Assembly (NCBI GenBank): GCA_951394045.1
Contig: OX596000.1
Coordinates: forward strand, 1,240,001-1,304,000
Source of the DNA: Nitzschia sp. DOCU1
Taxonomy: Eukaryota; Bacillariophyta; Bacillariophyceae; Bacillariales; Bacillariaceae
Direction: 5' to 3'
DNA length: 64,000 nucleotides
The notes under the pieces were generated by a model. That model made no database searches. It worked only from the letters and a program-made list of their open reading frames with translations, and was not told the origin of the DNA. A program made the position numbers and the translations under genes. Numbering within the stretch: the first letter of the stretch is position 1; the number at the start of each line of letters is the position of its first letter. Positions 10,513 to 21,076 of the stretch are shown here, piece after piece.

Positions 10513-12720
10513 CTACTCTTCTTCCTCGTTTAGAGCAGGCTGCTCGATGATTTGTTCTCCTTGCAACAAAGACCTGGTGTCGTCGTCGTCGTCGTCGTCG
10601 TCCGAGGTAAGACTCCGACTACTAGGGGAGAAACCTGCTCCAGTGTGTCTTGCAGCAGTAGCAGCCACCCACGGACGGTGTGGCGGTGTCGTGGCATTGC
10701 CACTGGGAGTTTCTCTGGTGCCGTCATGGCTAGTAGCTGTAGGACCACTAGTTGGCGTTGTAGGATTCGACAAAAGAGGCTGTCGCAGTTCATCCGCTGC
10801 TGCTGCAACCCACCGTCGAGAAATATCAGTACTGTTCGGAGCAACACTTGTTCGATTTGGAGGATTCTCATGATCCCAAGAGGTAGATGGCGTTGTGATG
10901 CCTATACCTTGTGGTGGTTCCACTTCTAGATGCGACGTACTTGCACTCCACCATGGAGACAAGGACCAAGCCGAGTAGGATCGTCGTCGACTAGCATTTT
11001 CAAATTCAATTTCTTCCATGGGAATTTCCGCTGGCATGGCCGCACCGTACATTTCTCGAACATGCGCATCCTGAGTCCACTCGTGTGCCAACAAGGCAGT
11101 CGCAGTAGAACTAGCCCGACGATGGTGTTGACTCAACGCCGAAGGACGTTGAATCGTCGGCGTCGATGGAAGTAATAGAGGCTGCAACAAATCATCATCG
11201 TCCATGTTGGAACTATGGGTAGTAGCTGATGTCGGTGGCAGTGGTGCTTCCACATCTGCTGCATCTTGAGCCTTGTCTTCTTTTAGAATTTCCGCGGCAG
11301 TAGCACCCGATCCCCCGTCATTGACGTTCGAAGACAGCCTATCGTTCCTTTGACTACTAGTGGCCGCCCTCGTTGTAGTCGACAGTGACGATTCTACCAA
11401 ATCGTAGAGTTGTTTCTTGGACACGGCCGAATTGAGTACGGATGCTCGTGGGAGCCACAAATAGTCCGAGGCCATGGTATCCCCACTTTCACTCCGTCGA
11501 TGATGCTGGGTGCGTTTCATGGGAGATGAGGGCGCGCTAGTAGACGTAGCATTTTGGTCGTCACCAAAAGGAAAAAGTCCTACCAGCGCGTCGTCGTCCA
11601 CTTGTCTAGTAGTAGCGGAGAATGCCGCCGGCTTGGAAGGACTTGCTCTGGGCGGCCGGTTGTAGTTGATGTTGCTGTCCCCTGCTCCAGTAGTAGCAGG
11701 AGTGGATCCAAATCCAACACGATCTCTATCCTCATCATTTCGTGAAACCCGTGTCTGCCGTTGATGTTTTCGTTTTCTTCGATATTGACTCGAAACAATG
11801 TCATCAGGTTCTTCTGGATGGTTGTCTGGGTGCAAAGGCTGTCCCTGCTCTCCGGCTGCCGCTGCCGCCGCAGATTGTTGTTTTTGTTTTTGTTGTCGAT
11901 GCAGAGCTCTTAATAGTAATGAGGCTTGTAATCCACTGGGCAATAATTGTTGCTCCAGTTCCAGAGGCAAGATTGGTGTTTGCGCCATGCCTCCCGCATC
12001 GACAATGAGCCGTCCCAAGGCCGACAGTGGAATGACAATGGCCCCCAAAAACAAAACCACCAAACTCGCCACCAACATCCATGCCACTTGCACTAATACC
12101 AACTCCAACACAAACAAACTACTCCACAATAAGAAAATGTACAAACTGGCCACTACGAGTCGAGGTGGTAAACTCATTGCATATTGTCCGAGACTTGACC
12201 TCAACAAACAATGGGCATTGGCATCGGAAATGGCCGAAATCATACCCCACAAGGTAAAGGTTGCCACCAATCCCATGAGTGTAACAAAAATATCACACAG
12301 TAGCAACAATCCAATCCAAAATGTCAGTGGAGGAAAGGAAGAAACATGAGGAGGAAATACTGCTTCCTCTGTTGTTGTCGTTTTCCATCCATGTCCGCCC
12401 AGGGCTTGGCGTAAATGAGAAAGTTCCTGGGAGGAATTGAAAAAAATGTTGAGGCAGGCCGTCAATAATAAGCTCAACAATACCATGTTGCTGGAATAGT
12501 GCCCTGTGATGTATTGTTTGAGATGAGCCCCATCGGGTTTGGCCCAAGCGACATGCTTTTGCCATAGACTCGAATGATTGACCGTCACCAAGTATTCCCA
12601 TGGTCTGAGTAGACGCAATGTCAAGGACGAAGAGTAAAAGGGAAAACTAGAAGTCGTCGTTGAAACAAACGACGACGAGGGATGTGGTGGTGGTGGTGTC
12701 GTCGTCATGGGAGAAAGCAT
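10513..12720 (-). CDS. Multi-pass membrane protein with long Ser-rich cytosolic tail, unknown
   Basis: 735 residues from the ATG at 12720 (MLSPMTTTPPP); the open frame extends only six codons further. The N-terminal third holds about five hydrophobic segments: around NMVLLSLLLTACLNIFF, FWIGLLLLCDIFVTLMGLV, LVVASLYIFLLWSSLFVLEL and ASLVVLFLGAIVIPLSAL. The remaining ~450 residues are hydrophilic, with poly-Ala, Ser/Thr/Arg clusters and an acidic end (a run of eight Asp). I recognise no known family. The helix arrangement could suit a channel-like or scaffold protein of the endomembrane system, but nothing shows it. A GTC triplet run at 10575-10602 encodes the Asp run. Confidence 0.75.
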   Translation of the reverse strand: MLSPMTTTPPPPHPSSSFVSTTTSSFPFYSSSLTLRLLRPWEYLVTVNHSSLWQKHVAWAKPDGAHLKQYITGHYSSNMVLLSLLLTACLNIFFNSSQELSHLRQALGGHGWKTTTTEEAVFPPHVSSFPPLTFWIGLLLLCDIFVTLMGLVATFTLWGMISAISDANAHCLLRSSLGQYAMSLPPRLVVASLYIFLLWSSLFVLELVLVQVAWMLVASLVVLFLGAIVIPLSALGRLIVDAGGMAQTPILPLELEQQLLPSGLQASLLLRALHRQQKQKQQSAAAAAAGEQGQPLHPDNHPEEPDDIVSSQYRRKRKHQRQTRVSRNDEDRDRVGFGSTPATTGAGDSNINYNRPPRASPSKPAAFSATTRQVDDDALVGLFPFGDDQNATSTSAPSSPMKRTQHHRRSESGDTMASDYLWLPRASVLNSAVSKKQLYDLVESSLSTTTRAATSSQRNDRLSSNVNDGGSGATAAEILKEDKAQDAADVEAPLPPTSATTHSSNMDDDDLLQPLLLPSTPTIQRPSALSQHHRRASSTATALLAHEWTQDAHVREMYGAAMPAEIPMEEIEFENASRRRSYSAWSLSPWWSASTSHLEVEPPQGIGITTPSTSWDHENPPNRTSVAPNSTDISRRWVAAAADELRQPLLSNPTTPTSGPTATSHDGTRETPSGNATTPPHRPWVAATAARHTGAGFSPSSRSLTSDDDDDDDDTRSLLQGEQIIEQPALNEEEE

Positions 12721-13992
12721 CTTTGTTTCAAAAGGCAATGACCATTGTCGTCGAGATAGATCTGCGAAGGAAAGTGGGGCAGAAGATCTTTCCGCGTCGG
12801 TTGTCGGAGAGCGGGGGAGACTCCGACGACTCTAAAGGTGCGCGCCAAAAATTGCGACTCCTTCGACCATGGAGCGTTCCCTTTCTCGGAGATGGGCTTC
12901 TCATCCATTCTTGATGTGTGCTTCTTGTCGCCTTCTTGCCCTCTCCACACAACGCCATGACGACGGGCAAACACAAAACACAGCAGCAACAACAACACAC
13001 AATGGCAACAACGACAATAACATGGTGGTGGTAATATTAGCAGGACATTTGTTGGTGATTGTGTCTCTCTTTTTTGCGGCTGGAATTCTGGATGACGCCA
13101 ATGAAATTATTGAAGACGATTTGTTTTTGTGGTGTTTGATGCAACATTATCATGGCCGGCGATGGAGATTACTTAGCGAACCGGATCATCCCTTATTGCA
13201 AGCCTTTTTTACAGTGGGTATACAATGAACACAAACAAATCACACAAGGACACAACGACCATGGTCGAACGAGACAACATCCATCCAGTTGTGTTTGATG
13301 GATCGATGCTCGAGATGGTACCTACGTACCCTATTAGTTATTACTAAACCAGTGTGCTGTATCTAGGACAGAAACTGACAGCACGCTCGCCAACAACGAG
13401 AACCAAGCGATTGGCATGCCATCCGACCGCCGCTTCGGCCGTCACAAGAACATGGAGATCTTTCTCGCAATTCTCGCTCCAGACATGTACCGGTAGTACA
13501 TGTTAGGCCAGATAAAATGGTAGGCACTGCCAAGAGCCACGTCTCGAGCAAGATACCGGTAGAGCGAAGTTTGCATATAGTGGTACGACTATAGAATGTA
13601 GCAGCATGTTCTACCGGTAGTAGTGGAGTGGAGTAGAAGTTTGTAGTAGGAATGTTTAGCTAGTAGAACTAGCTTCTCTTCGTCTTGAGAAATACTAGTA
13701 GTTTCGGCTAAAGAAAAATGTACAACAAATAAACAACAGAATGCTAGTAGTAGTAGTATGGTCCATCATCAAAATAGTAGCGCAGGCCTTTGTTGTAGTA
13801 ACAACAAGACGACTGCGAATCAGTTTAGACAAGGTATGTCAAAGAAACTGGGTATTCCAGTTCTGTTTGTAATTGGGGGTTTTGTGCATGAACTTCTGTG
13901 TGCATAATCATGATGATGCGGGCGTAACGACGGCTGTCTGCTTTGTACATAAAAAAGAAATCGCCGTCCTTCATTTTCACCTGCTGGATACA
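12721..13992. other. Intergenic; one weak open frame
   Basis: Between two minus-strand genes. A plus-strand open frame at 12869-13228 (119 codons) contains one hydrophobic segment (VVVILAGHLLVIVSLFFAAG) and an acidic stretch but no known domain; I do not call it a gene. From about 13480 to 13770 the DNA is rich in the short strings TACCGGTAG and CTAGTAG, repeated many times. Confidence 0.4.
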
Positions 13993-15534
13993 CTACGTGA
14001 TGGGGGATTCTTGTTCCTTCTCGTCACTCGTACTTCCACCACGGCGTCCATGCAGAAGAGCTGACGCCAACGCGGAAGCAGAGCCCGCGATTCGGCGGCG
14101 AAGTAATGGGTGAGTGGCGGAGACACCTGTAGCCACAGATGGATCGGTAGTAGTCAATGTGGGTAGGAGGCCCGCCCGGGGAGAGGTGACAGAATTATTA
14201 GTAGCAGCAGTAGCACTGCTGCGGCGACCGTGGACTCGGGACTCGGCCAAGTACCGTTGCAGCTCGGATGACGCTCTTGTTGAGGGCACGGTGGGAAGAG
14301 GGCTACTAGGAGCAAGGCCAGCACCACCAACACCCCCGAGTAGTTGTGCAAGGAGCGAATGCTGCTGACCAGACGAACCTAGCAAGGAAGCAGCAGCAGG
14401 CCCGAGAAAACGCGATGAACCAGTGGTTGAATCACCTCCGAGCCCAACTGCAGCCATTGCTGCTAGTCTTTCTTGGTCCTGATGTTGCTGTTGATAGCGC
14501 CGGGCCAACAAGGATGCGACGTCACTGGAATTGAGGGCCGATCCGAGGAGAGAATGGTCACTGTTGAGCCCCCCTGCCAGTCCACCACCCAACCCTCCTG
14601 CCAACGCAGTCTGTAAGAGAGAAGCCGATGATGACTGTGGGAGAAAAGAATTGATGCCAAGCCCTTGATGAACGGCGCCAATTGTCGAACCGGATGCGCT
14701 GCCAGAAGTATCGAGACCGGATGATGATGGTCCGATCGCCATCTCCAACAGGTTGGACAGACGATCCACACGTTGCTTCAGCCTTGCATTCTCGCGTACG
14801 AGATCCAAGTTTTCTTGCTGTAGCTTTTGTAATAGAAGGGATGATGGTACATCCGAAGTATTTTGCTCGTTCGCTTCCGCGACGTCCGAAGAGTTCTTTT
14901 TACTGCCTCCCTTCCTTCCCCTAGAAGAACTTTTGCTCTTTCGAGACGCAGCGTTACCGTCCTGAGGAGCTCCAGGTCCTTCATTGTCTTCTTGCAAACT
15001 TGATGTAAGCTCATCGTTGGTGGCAGCGCAGGCAGCAGCAATATTGTCCGTGTAGTACAGGGCAGTATCGTCACCAATAGTGGAGTCAGCCGCATTCTGG
15101 TCTTTCTCGGCAGAATTTTCAACTCCTTCCTTCCCCTCTTTTTCAGCGTCCGCCTTAGACACATTCTTCTCGGTTATATTTTCTTCGAGGGGTTCAGCTT
15201 TGACTTTTTTCTTCGCCACCGATTCATCGGAATATTTTGATGCTGTCTCGTTGCTACCTTCGCTGGACGCCCTTTGAGCCTTCGTGTCACTTCCTGCCAT
15301 CGGCTTGTCCTTCAGTTTCCTCTTCTTTGGGTGTGCCGAAGAAGATTGCCGAATGTCCCCTAGCTTCCTTAACGGCTCATTGCTCGACTCGCCGCTGTCT
15401 TCCTTCGTTATTACCCCTTCAAACTCAGAATTCTCGCTCGGCAGTATCACCCGGTCATCTATCCGACTATCGCTGTCCTTACGAGCCAGCGATACACGGC
15501 CACTGTCATTGTAGACAGAGCCTTGCTCATTCAT
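13993..15534 (-). CDS. Coiled-coil protein with basic clusters, possibly nuclear
   Basis: 513 residues from the ATG at 15534. The first 230 residues are charged and Ser-rich with basic clusters that could be nuclear signals (PKKRKLKDK, KKKVKAEP, SRGRKGGSKK). A leucine-zipper-like heptad stretch follows (LLLQKLQQENLDLVRENARLKQ, then RVDRLSNLLEMA), about residues 233-268. The C-terminal half is Gly/Ser/Leu-rich with repeats such as GGLGGGLAGGLNSD. The zipper lacks the usual bZIP basic region (no N-x7-R/K motif directly upstream), so I do not call it a bZIP factor. It might be a transcriptional regulator or chromatin-associated protein. No family was recognised. Confidence 0.7.
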   Translation of the reverse strand: MNEQGSVYNDSGRVSLARKDSDSRIDDRVILPSENSEFEGVITKEDSGESSNEPLRKLGDIRQSSSAHPKKRKLKDKPMAGSDTKAQRASSEGSNETASKYSDESVAKKKVKAEPLEENITEKNVSKADAEKEGKEGVENSAEKDQNAADSTIGDDTALYYTDNIAAACAATNDELTSSLQEDNEGPGAPQDGNAASRKSKSSSRGRKGGSKKNSSDVAEANEQNTSDVPSSLLLQKLQQENLDLVRENARLKQRVDRLSNLLEMAIGPSSSGLDTSGSASGSTIGAVHQGLGINSFLPQSSSASLLQTALAGGLGGGLAGGLNSDHSLLGSALNSSDVASLLARRYQQQHQDQERLAAMAAVGLGGDSTTGSSRFLGPAAASLLGSSGQQHSLLAQLLGGVGGAGLAPSSPLPTVPSTRASSELQRYLAESRVHGRRSSATAATNNSVTSPRAGLLPTLTTTDPSVATGVSATHPLLRRRIAGSASALASALLHGRRGGSTSDEKEQESPIT

Positions 15535-16513
15535 GGTCGCCGTATCAATGCCTTCATCAACGTGGTCCTGCTCAGAAAGAGAGATGTGAGTAAATCACTC
15601 TCTTCATGGGAAAAAAGAATTGGTCGGCATTTGGTGGGTTGTGTGGTGGGGATTTGTAGATTACGTTTAACATGAAGGAGAACCGCGCTCGTCTGCACGA
15701 AAAGACCTATTAAAATATTGAAGCTTGTCAGCAACAATTTGTACGGATAGTGCCCCAACAATATGGAGTTTAAGCAGCCTCCTACGTGGCGTCTTGGCAA
15801 TTAGCAGGATTCGGAATTGTGGGAATACATTTATGTCCCTCTTGGCAGGTGGCGGTTTTTTCTCGAGTGCGACAGCAAGCTATAATTTGGTGAACGACAC
15901 ATTTAAGTTGTCACGAATATGGCAGCCTTTTCAGACGGGCTTGAACCTTGGAAGGGCACTATCAGTTAGAGAGACTTGGGATTTAACCCGGAACATGTCT
16001 GATTTAATGGTTTTACTACCCAGATGAATTTAATAAGAACGATGAAGTGCATCAAAAGCTTCAACGCCAACTTTTGGCACCTATCCAGTATCGGCCAGTA
16101 TATTTGTGACTAAATTCATTGAAGCTGTCGTTAAATAATGGTGACCTAACGAGGTAACTTGAAGTTAGAGGTGCAAATAGTGGTCATTCAGGCCACAACC
16201 GATTTGTGAACTTTTGAGATTTAATGGTTCCTTTTCCGCCTTAGTACCGGTGGCATATGTCACTCCAAACAGTACTTACGTGTCGGTGTTGGCGAGGTGC
16301 GTTTCTGTTTGGTGGCGTTTATGGCGGTACGTACCCCTGCTCCTATTGCAAAAGGAGTCATACTTACGTAATACCGTTCCAAGCCTTCCCGCATTCGCGA
16401 TCACTCCCAAGAGCAAGCAAGACCCATGGATGCGAAGTCACAAATCCGATTCTTCCCAAATCTAGCACGTGAAAGTCAAGGCCCTATTATTCCACAATGT
16501 TTGAGTTATCCTA
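15535..16513. other. Intergenic; right part is the displaced upstream region of array gene A
   Basis: No gene was recognised. The last ~90 bases before 16519 match the DNA upstream of array gene B (about 24290-24370), for example GTTTGAGTTATCCTA. They are therefore the original upstream region of gene A, separated from it by the copia insertion. Confidence 0.6.
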
Positions 16514-16519
16514 GCCTCT

Positions 16520-16831
16520 TGTTGAAATCTACGATGACCGGTACTGGCTAATCGTAAAAAGAGCTCAAATAACTTGTGGTTGTGTTGCAGTGTGTTGATT
16601 CTGAAACTTATGAGCACTAACAGTGCGTAAACTAAATGTATGCTGTCGAGATAGACAGCTGATGTACTCTGATTTGTATCGTACTTAGTGCCATCTCCAT
16701 GCCTTCTCCTCGTTGGAGTCAGCACGTGGCTGTTCGGGAGTGAACGTTGCACTTCCCTATACGATTGCGTCATCACGCTGATGACGTCGTGAAGAGCGAT
16801 CCTTGACCACCAGATTTACCGTATTTGAACA
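16520..16831 (-). repeat. Copia 3' LTR (312 bp)
   Basis: Left copy; plus-strand sequence runs from TGTTGAAATCTACGATG to GTATTTGAACA. Identical to 22493-22804 by eye. It contains a palindromic CRE-like stretch TGCGTCATCACGCTGATGACG. Confidence 0.93.
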
Positions 16832-16861
16832 CTCCCTCTCAAGGATTGACTCGAGCGAGTG

Positions 16862-19800
16862 TTACCATCCCATGATGACCTGTCTGTGTTTGACGAAGAG
16901 ATCCTCGCTTAATGCTTTGGTCAGGATATCGGCAGGTTGATCTTCGGATCGGATATGATGTATCTCGATGTCGCCTCTCTCCACATAGTCGTAGAAGTGA
17001 AATAGACGATTGTTGATATGCTTTGTTCTTGGTCTTGCTTTGGGAGTACGGGCGATCTCAATGGCGCCCATGTTGTCTTCGTAGACGTTGCAAGTGATGT
17101 GTGCCTTGTCGAAGTGCACATTGAATCCGAGTCCTTGCATCTCCCTCAGAAGCTCAATGATCGGTATAGCCTCTCGCAAAGCGTACGAGAGTCCTGTGAT
17201 CTCCGATTCGCAGCTAGACAGAGCGATCTCTTGCTGTAGCTGTGATTTCCATGTGACTGGCACTCCTGCGTAGCAGATGATGTAGCCGTGTCTGGAGCGA
17301 GCAGTGTCCTTGTCGAATCCTGCCAGTTCCTTGTCCCAGTTCCCCGCGAAGTCGGCGTCGACGAATACCTCCAATCCCTTCGAAGGATCTGCCTTGAAGA
17401 TTATTCCTTTGTCTCGTGTGCCGAGCAGGTAACGTGTGATCCAGCGTATTGCATCGCCGTGTTCTTTCTTTGGGTCGATGGAGAACCGTGCACACTGGTG
17501 CACTGCGTATGCGATGTCTGGCCTTGATCCGCGCTCGACGTAGTTGAGCTTGCCGATGACACTCCTGTAGTGGAACGAGTCGTCGTGTGGTGTGGAGCTC
17601 AGGTGACGTGACAGTAGCCTGCTGGACGCCATGGGGATGTCCTTGGTTCGTACATTGTCATACTGCATGCGTAGGTCCGATATCACCTGTTCGATTAGCT
17701 TGGGTTGCGTCAGGTGTATCGTTCCGTCTTCTTTCCGATCGATGTTGACTCCGAGAAAGTCCGTGAGATCTCCCTCAATGGTAATGTTGAGGTTTGCGTC
17801 TCTCATTTCCTGTATCGTTCGCTCGATCTCTGCCTGGTCAGGACCGGCTAAGATTGAGTCGTCGGTGTAGAGGACGTAGATCATGTTGCCCTTGTAGAAT
17901 ACACACTCGTCGTGCTTGGACACCACGAAATGGCACTTGTCGATGAGCCGTTTCCTCAGATATTGATACCATATACGAGAGGCGCTTTTTCCCCCATAGA
18001 GGTTGCGGTTGACTCGTAGACAATACTTGCTTGGGTCGTCAACGCCGTCGAGGGTGAATCCCTTTGGTAGCTTCATGTAGAGGTCCCTGTCTGCTGGCGC
18101 GTGTGGGTACGCGAGCACGTAGTCGAGTTGGACCGTTCGCCAATTGAAGAGTAGAACCAGCGCCAGCAGTAGCCTTATCGAGGGCCATCCGGCAACCGGA
18201 GCATACGTCTGATCGTAGTGCTCGCCGTGTCGCATTCGAGAACCGTCGATATTGCATCGTGCCTTGTATTTCTTGATTGCGCCCGTCCTTATGTCGCGCT
18301 TGCGGCGCAGTTGCCACACTGCAGGTAGCACGGTAGTCCCCGTTGGTATGTCGGTGAGTAACATGATGGTGTAGACTCCCATGTCGACCTGTTGCTTGAT
18401 CTCCAGTTCCATTGCTTCGCCGAACTGTTCCCAGTCGCTCTCCCTCTGAGCCTCGTGAAGATACAGAGTGTCGGGGTCTGCATTGGCTTTGTAGGCATAG
18501 AGTGGGTTCAGGTCCTCGTTGATGGACCTGCCGTCGCTTGGGAACATCGCCTGGAAGGAGAACACTTCGCCAGGAACATCACTTTGCGTAGTGAGTTCCG
18601 CTGTCATTGCTTCTATCAGTCGTTGCGCAGGTTGCACGCGTCTCTGCGATCGCCTGGTGGCCGTACCAGATTCTGATTGCATTCGTGGAGACTGGTGTTG
18701 TTGTGTAGATGGCTGTTGTTTGCCATTCCCGGGTGTGTTCCCTTCTGTAACGGTGGGAGAACCGCTGTCCCTGTCTGTCTTCGGGGACATGTCGACTGTG
18801 CGTGGTTCAGGTGGTGCCACGTAGGCTCCCTCTGGAACTTGGGTGCCCTCTCTTGTCTGAGAGTTTTGTGTAGTGACCTGTTTTCTTTTCGAAGCTGTGG
18901 TTGTCGCATTGCCCTGCTTGGGTGCTGTCACATTCGCTTGTGACTGCTGAACAAACCCCGCCTTGATTTGCCATAGCGATTGTTGTGTGCTAGCACTCTC
19001 CACCGACTGGTAGAGTTGTGCTATGGTGTCAAACATTGTGTCCATCTTGATGTGGAACTGTGGAGACACAAGTCCCGTCTTGATGTCCAGCACCAGCGCA
19101 ATAGAACGAGAGTGGTGTGGTGATCGTCCCAGGTACACCCCAACCCTCGCTCTACTGACCCACTTGTGGAGCGGTTTGTTCTGTTGCAAGTTCCTGTCCA
19201 ACACGTACACTGGACAACCGAAGTGTTGCCAGCGCTTGGCGTTGGTGGAGACCTTCGTACTGTAGAAGAGCTCCGCTGGGGAGCGGTAGTCAGGTTTGTC
19301 GGCCAGATTGGGTGTCGCGTTGTTTGCATCGTTCGCAATTCGGAGGGCGTATGGCCAGAGGTTCGCCGAGATCTCCTGTGGCCATTGTCGTTTTGCGTAG
19401 GTCAGTTGTGTGCGCGTCAGCTCTTGTAGTCGTCTGATTCGAGCTTCCGCCTGTCCGTTCTGGTGATGCGCGTTGACTCCCGCGAATGAGAGACCTTGCT
19501 CGCATTTGTGGCAGTCAAGCACCCATTTGTTGGCCTTGAAAATTCCATTGTCGGCATGATAATGTTGGACTCTGAAACCGTTTTGCTGGCACAGACGTTC
19601 GAATGCATGCTTGCCCTCGATCGTCTCGTCAGCACTAGCGGTCTTCTGCAGGTAGACGTAGCCGAACGATGAGTAGCTGTCCACGTAGACAGTTGCATAC
19701 ACGTATCGCTTCGTCGTCAAGATACCTGTCATCTGCGCGATGAACCCCGGTGTTGGGGACTTCATTTGGTCGACCGAGACCACTTCACCCGGTTTTGTTG

Positions 19801-21076
19801 GTAAGTAAGCTTCGTCCTTGTTGATTGGTGCCTTCTGCCTCCACTGACGCTTTGTTGCTTTACCGAACATGCAGGCTGCACATACGGGAACGCGACATTT
19901 GGCCAGTCGCCTTGGGATGATGGAGTATCGCGCCATGATCTGTAGTTTCCGAAAGGATACATGGGCGAAGCGCAGATGGTAAGTCAGTAATTCGGTCTCG
20001 AGCTTCCTTTCCTCTCTCTCAACCTCTGTTTCATCCACTATCCTCGCAGGATTGGCAGGTGGAGCAGGCGTTGGTCCGAGTAAGTTTTCTGTGTCGTCGC
20101 GTATGTTGTTGTTAACGTCGTCGCTAACATTATCGTTGCCTATATTCGAGAAATCCGCAGGATCGTCATCTTCATCGTCGGAGATAACCTGTGCATCGAA
20201 TGCCAGGACGTCGTCGCCGTCATCGTCGAATCCTGCCTCCGCACAAAACGCCGCAAACTTGGAGTATCCGGGGGCGGTCCGACACGTCGCCACGTTGGTG
20301 ACCGGATCGAGTGGGATCGTTTTGGTGAAGTCTTTGGAGCTGAGGATGACGCGGTCGTGTGTGGTTGTCGATTGGGCTGGGCCGCGATGTTGTCTTTTCA
20401 TTTGTTGGGCCCAATGTTGTGGGCTGAAGAGGCGTATTCCGCATCCAGGTACGTAGTAGGAATCGTGCAGAGTGAAGTCGTGCACGTCGCCGCCGTCGGC
20501 TTCTAACCTTACTTTTGCTGTTCCTGTTGACACATTCGTGGCCTTGGCTCCCATGAACCCGTTCACGATCCGATTTGTTGGCTGTAGTTCACCGGGGAAG
20601 TCCTCGATGAACCCCGATAGGTAAGCCGTCGCGCGATTGTCGATCCCAAGGGTTGTCGAGTCTGTATCGATCACTGCTAACCGTTCTCCTTTGTTCGTCA
20701 TCGTCTCCATTGCCAATAGGACTTGCCAGACTTGTAGTGTTCGCGGCGCTGCAAAGTTGATGCTGCCGCAGACGTGACATTGTAGCGGCATGTCGTTGCG
20801 TCGGTACTTGCTGGCGATGTCCCGTCGTCGCCTCACTTCCTTGTTTTGTTGACTGTGCTTCATTCGCAGCCTAAAACTAGTCCAAATCGCGATTTTCCAG
20901 GCTCGTAGATATGCTAAATAGCGAGTTAACTTAGCCCGAAAGCGTTGCTTCTTAGGATAGTAGTAGTAGCAGCTGTCGGCATAGACCGTCACCCATATGT
21001 AGATTATCAAGTACGCCAGGCCAATGTATGTCCATACGGCCAGGGTATCTTGTAACCTCGTCGGCAGATTGAGGAA
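16862..21076 (-). CDS. Copia pol: protease, integrase, reverse transcriptase, RNase H
   Basis: The open frame runs from just after the gag stop (21079) to 16862, 1404 codons, with its first ATG at 20863. In order: a hydrophobic segment (WTYIGLAYLIIYIWVTVYA) and a basic region; an aspartic protease motif LGIDNRATAYLS, where the usual D-S/T-G is D-N-R; the integrase zinc region (HLRFAHVSFRKL ... VCAACMFGK); integrase catalytic residues in VVSVDQMKS, HADNGIF and GQAEARIRR; reverse transcriptase with QLDYVLAYPHAP and the active-site block LYTDDSILAG; and RNase H (VFVDADFAGNW, SSCESEITGL, HHIRSEDQPADILTKAL). No internal stops were seen. It would copy element RNA into DNA and integrate it. Confidence 0.93.
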   Translation of the reverse strand, partial: FLNLPTRLQDTLAVWTYIGLAYLIIYIWVTVYADSCYYYYPKKQRFRAKLTRYLAYLRAWKIAIWTSFRLRMKHSQQNKEVRRRRDIASKYRRNDMPLQCHVCGSINFAAPRTLQVWQVLLAMETMTNKGERLAVIDTDSTTLGIDNRATAYLSGFIEDFPGELQPTNRIVNGFMGAKATNVSTGTAKVRLEADGGDVHDFTLHDSYYVPGCGIRLFSPQHWAQQMKRQHRGPAQSTTTHDRVILSSKDFTKTIPLDPVTNVATCRTAPGYSKFAAFCAEAGFDDDGDDVLAFDAQVISDDEDDDPADFSNIGNDNVSDDVNNNIRDDTENLLGPTPAPPANPARIVDETEVEREERKLETELLTYHLRFAHVSFRKLQIMARYSIIPRRLAKCRVPVCAACMFGKATKRQWRQKAPINKDEAYLPTKPGEVVSVDQMKSPTPGFIAQMTGILTTKRYVYATVYVDSYSSFGYVYLQKTASADETIEGKHAFERLCQQNGFRVQHYHADNGIFKANKWVLDCHKCEQGLSFAGVNAHHQNGQAEARIRRLQELTRTQLTYAKRQWPQEISANLWPYALRIANDANNATPNLADKPDYRSPAELFYSTKVSTNAKRWQHFGCPVYVLDRNLQQNKPLHKWVSRARVGVYLGRSPHHSRSIALVLDIKTGLVSPQFHIKMDTMFDTIAQLYQSVESASTQQSLWQIKAGFVQQSQANVTAPKQGNATTTASKRKQVTTQNSQTREGTQVPEGAYVAPPEPRTVDMSPKTDRDSGSPTVTEGNTPGNGKQQPSTQQHQSPRMQSESGTATRRSQRRVQPAQRLIEAMTAELTTQSDVPGEVFSFQAMFPSDGRSINEDLNPLYAYKANADPDTLYLHEAQRESDWEQFGEAMELEIKQQVDMGVYTIMLLTDIPTGTTVLPAVWQLRRKRDIRTGAIKKYKARCNIDGSRMRHGEHYDQTYAPVAGWPSIRLLLALVLLFNWRTVQLDYVLAYPHAPADRDLYMKLPKGFTLDGVDDPSKYCLRVNRNLYGGKSASRIWYQYLRKRLIDKCHFVVSKHDECVFYKGNMIYVLYTDDSILAGPDQAEIERTIQEMRDANLNITIEGDLTDFLGVNIDRKEDGTIHLTQPKLIEQVISDLRMQYDNVRTKDIPMASSRLLSRHLSSTPHDDSFHYRSVIGKLNYVERGSRPDIAYAVHQCARFSIDPKKEHGDAIRWITRYLLGTRDKGIIFKADPSKGLEVFVDADFAGNWDKELAGFDKDTARSRHGYIICYAGVPVTWKSQLQQEIALSSCESEITGLSYALREAIPIIELLREMQGLGFNVHFDKAHITCNVYEDNMGAIEIARTPKARPRTKHINNRLFHFYDYVERGDIEIHHIRSEDQPADILTKALSEDLFVKHRQVIMGW

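Noticed and set aside
12869..13228. Plus-strand open frame of 119 codons with one hydrophobic stretch
   Set aside because: No domain, low-complexity start, no splice support. Kept only as a note in the spacer.
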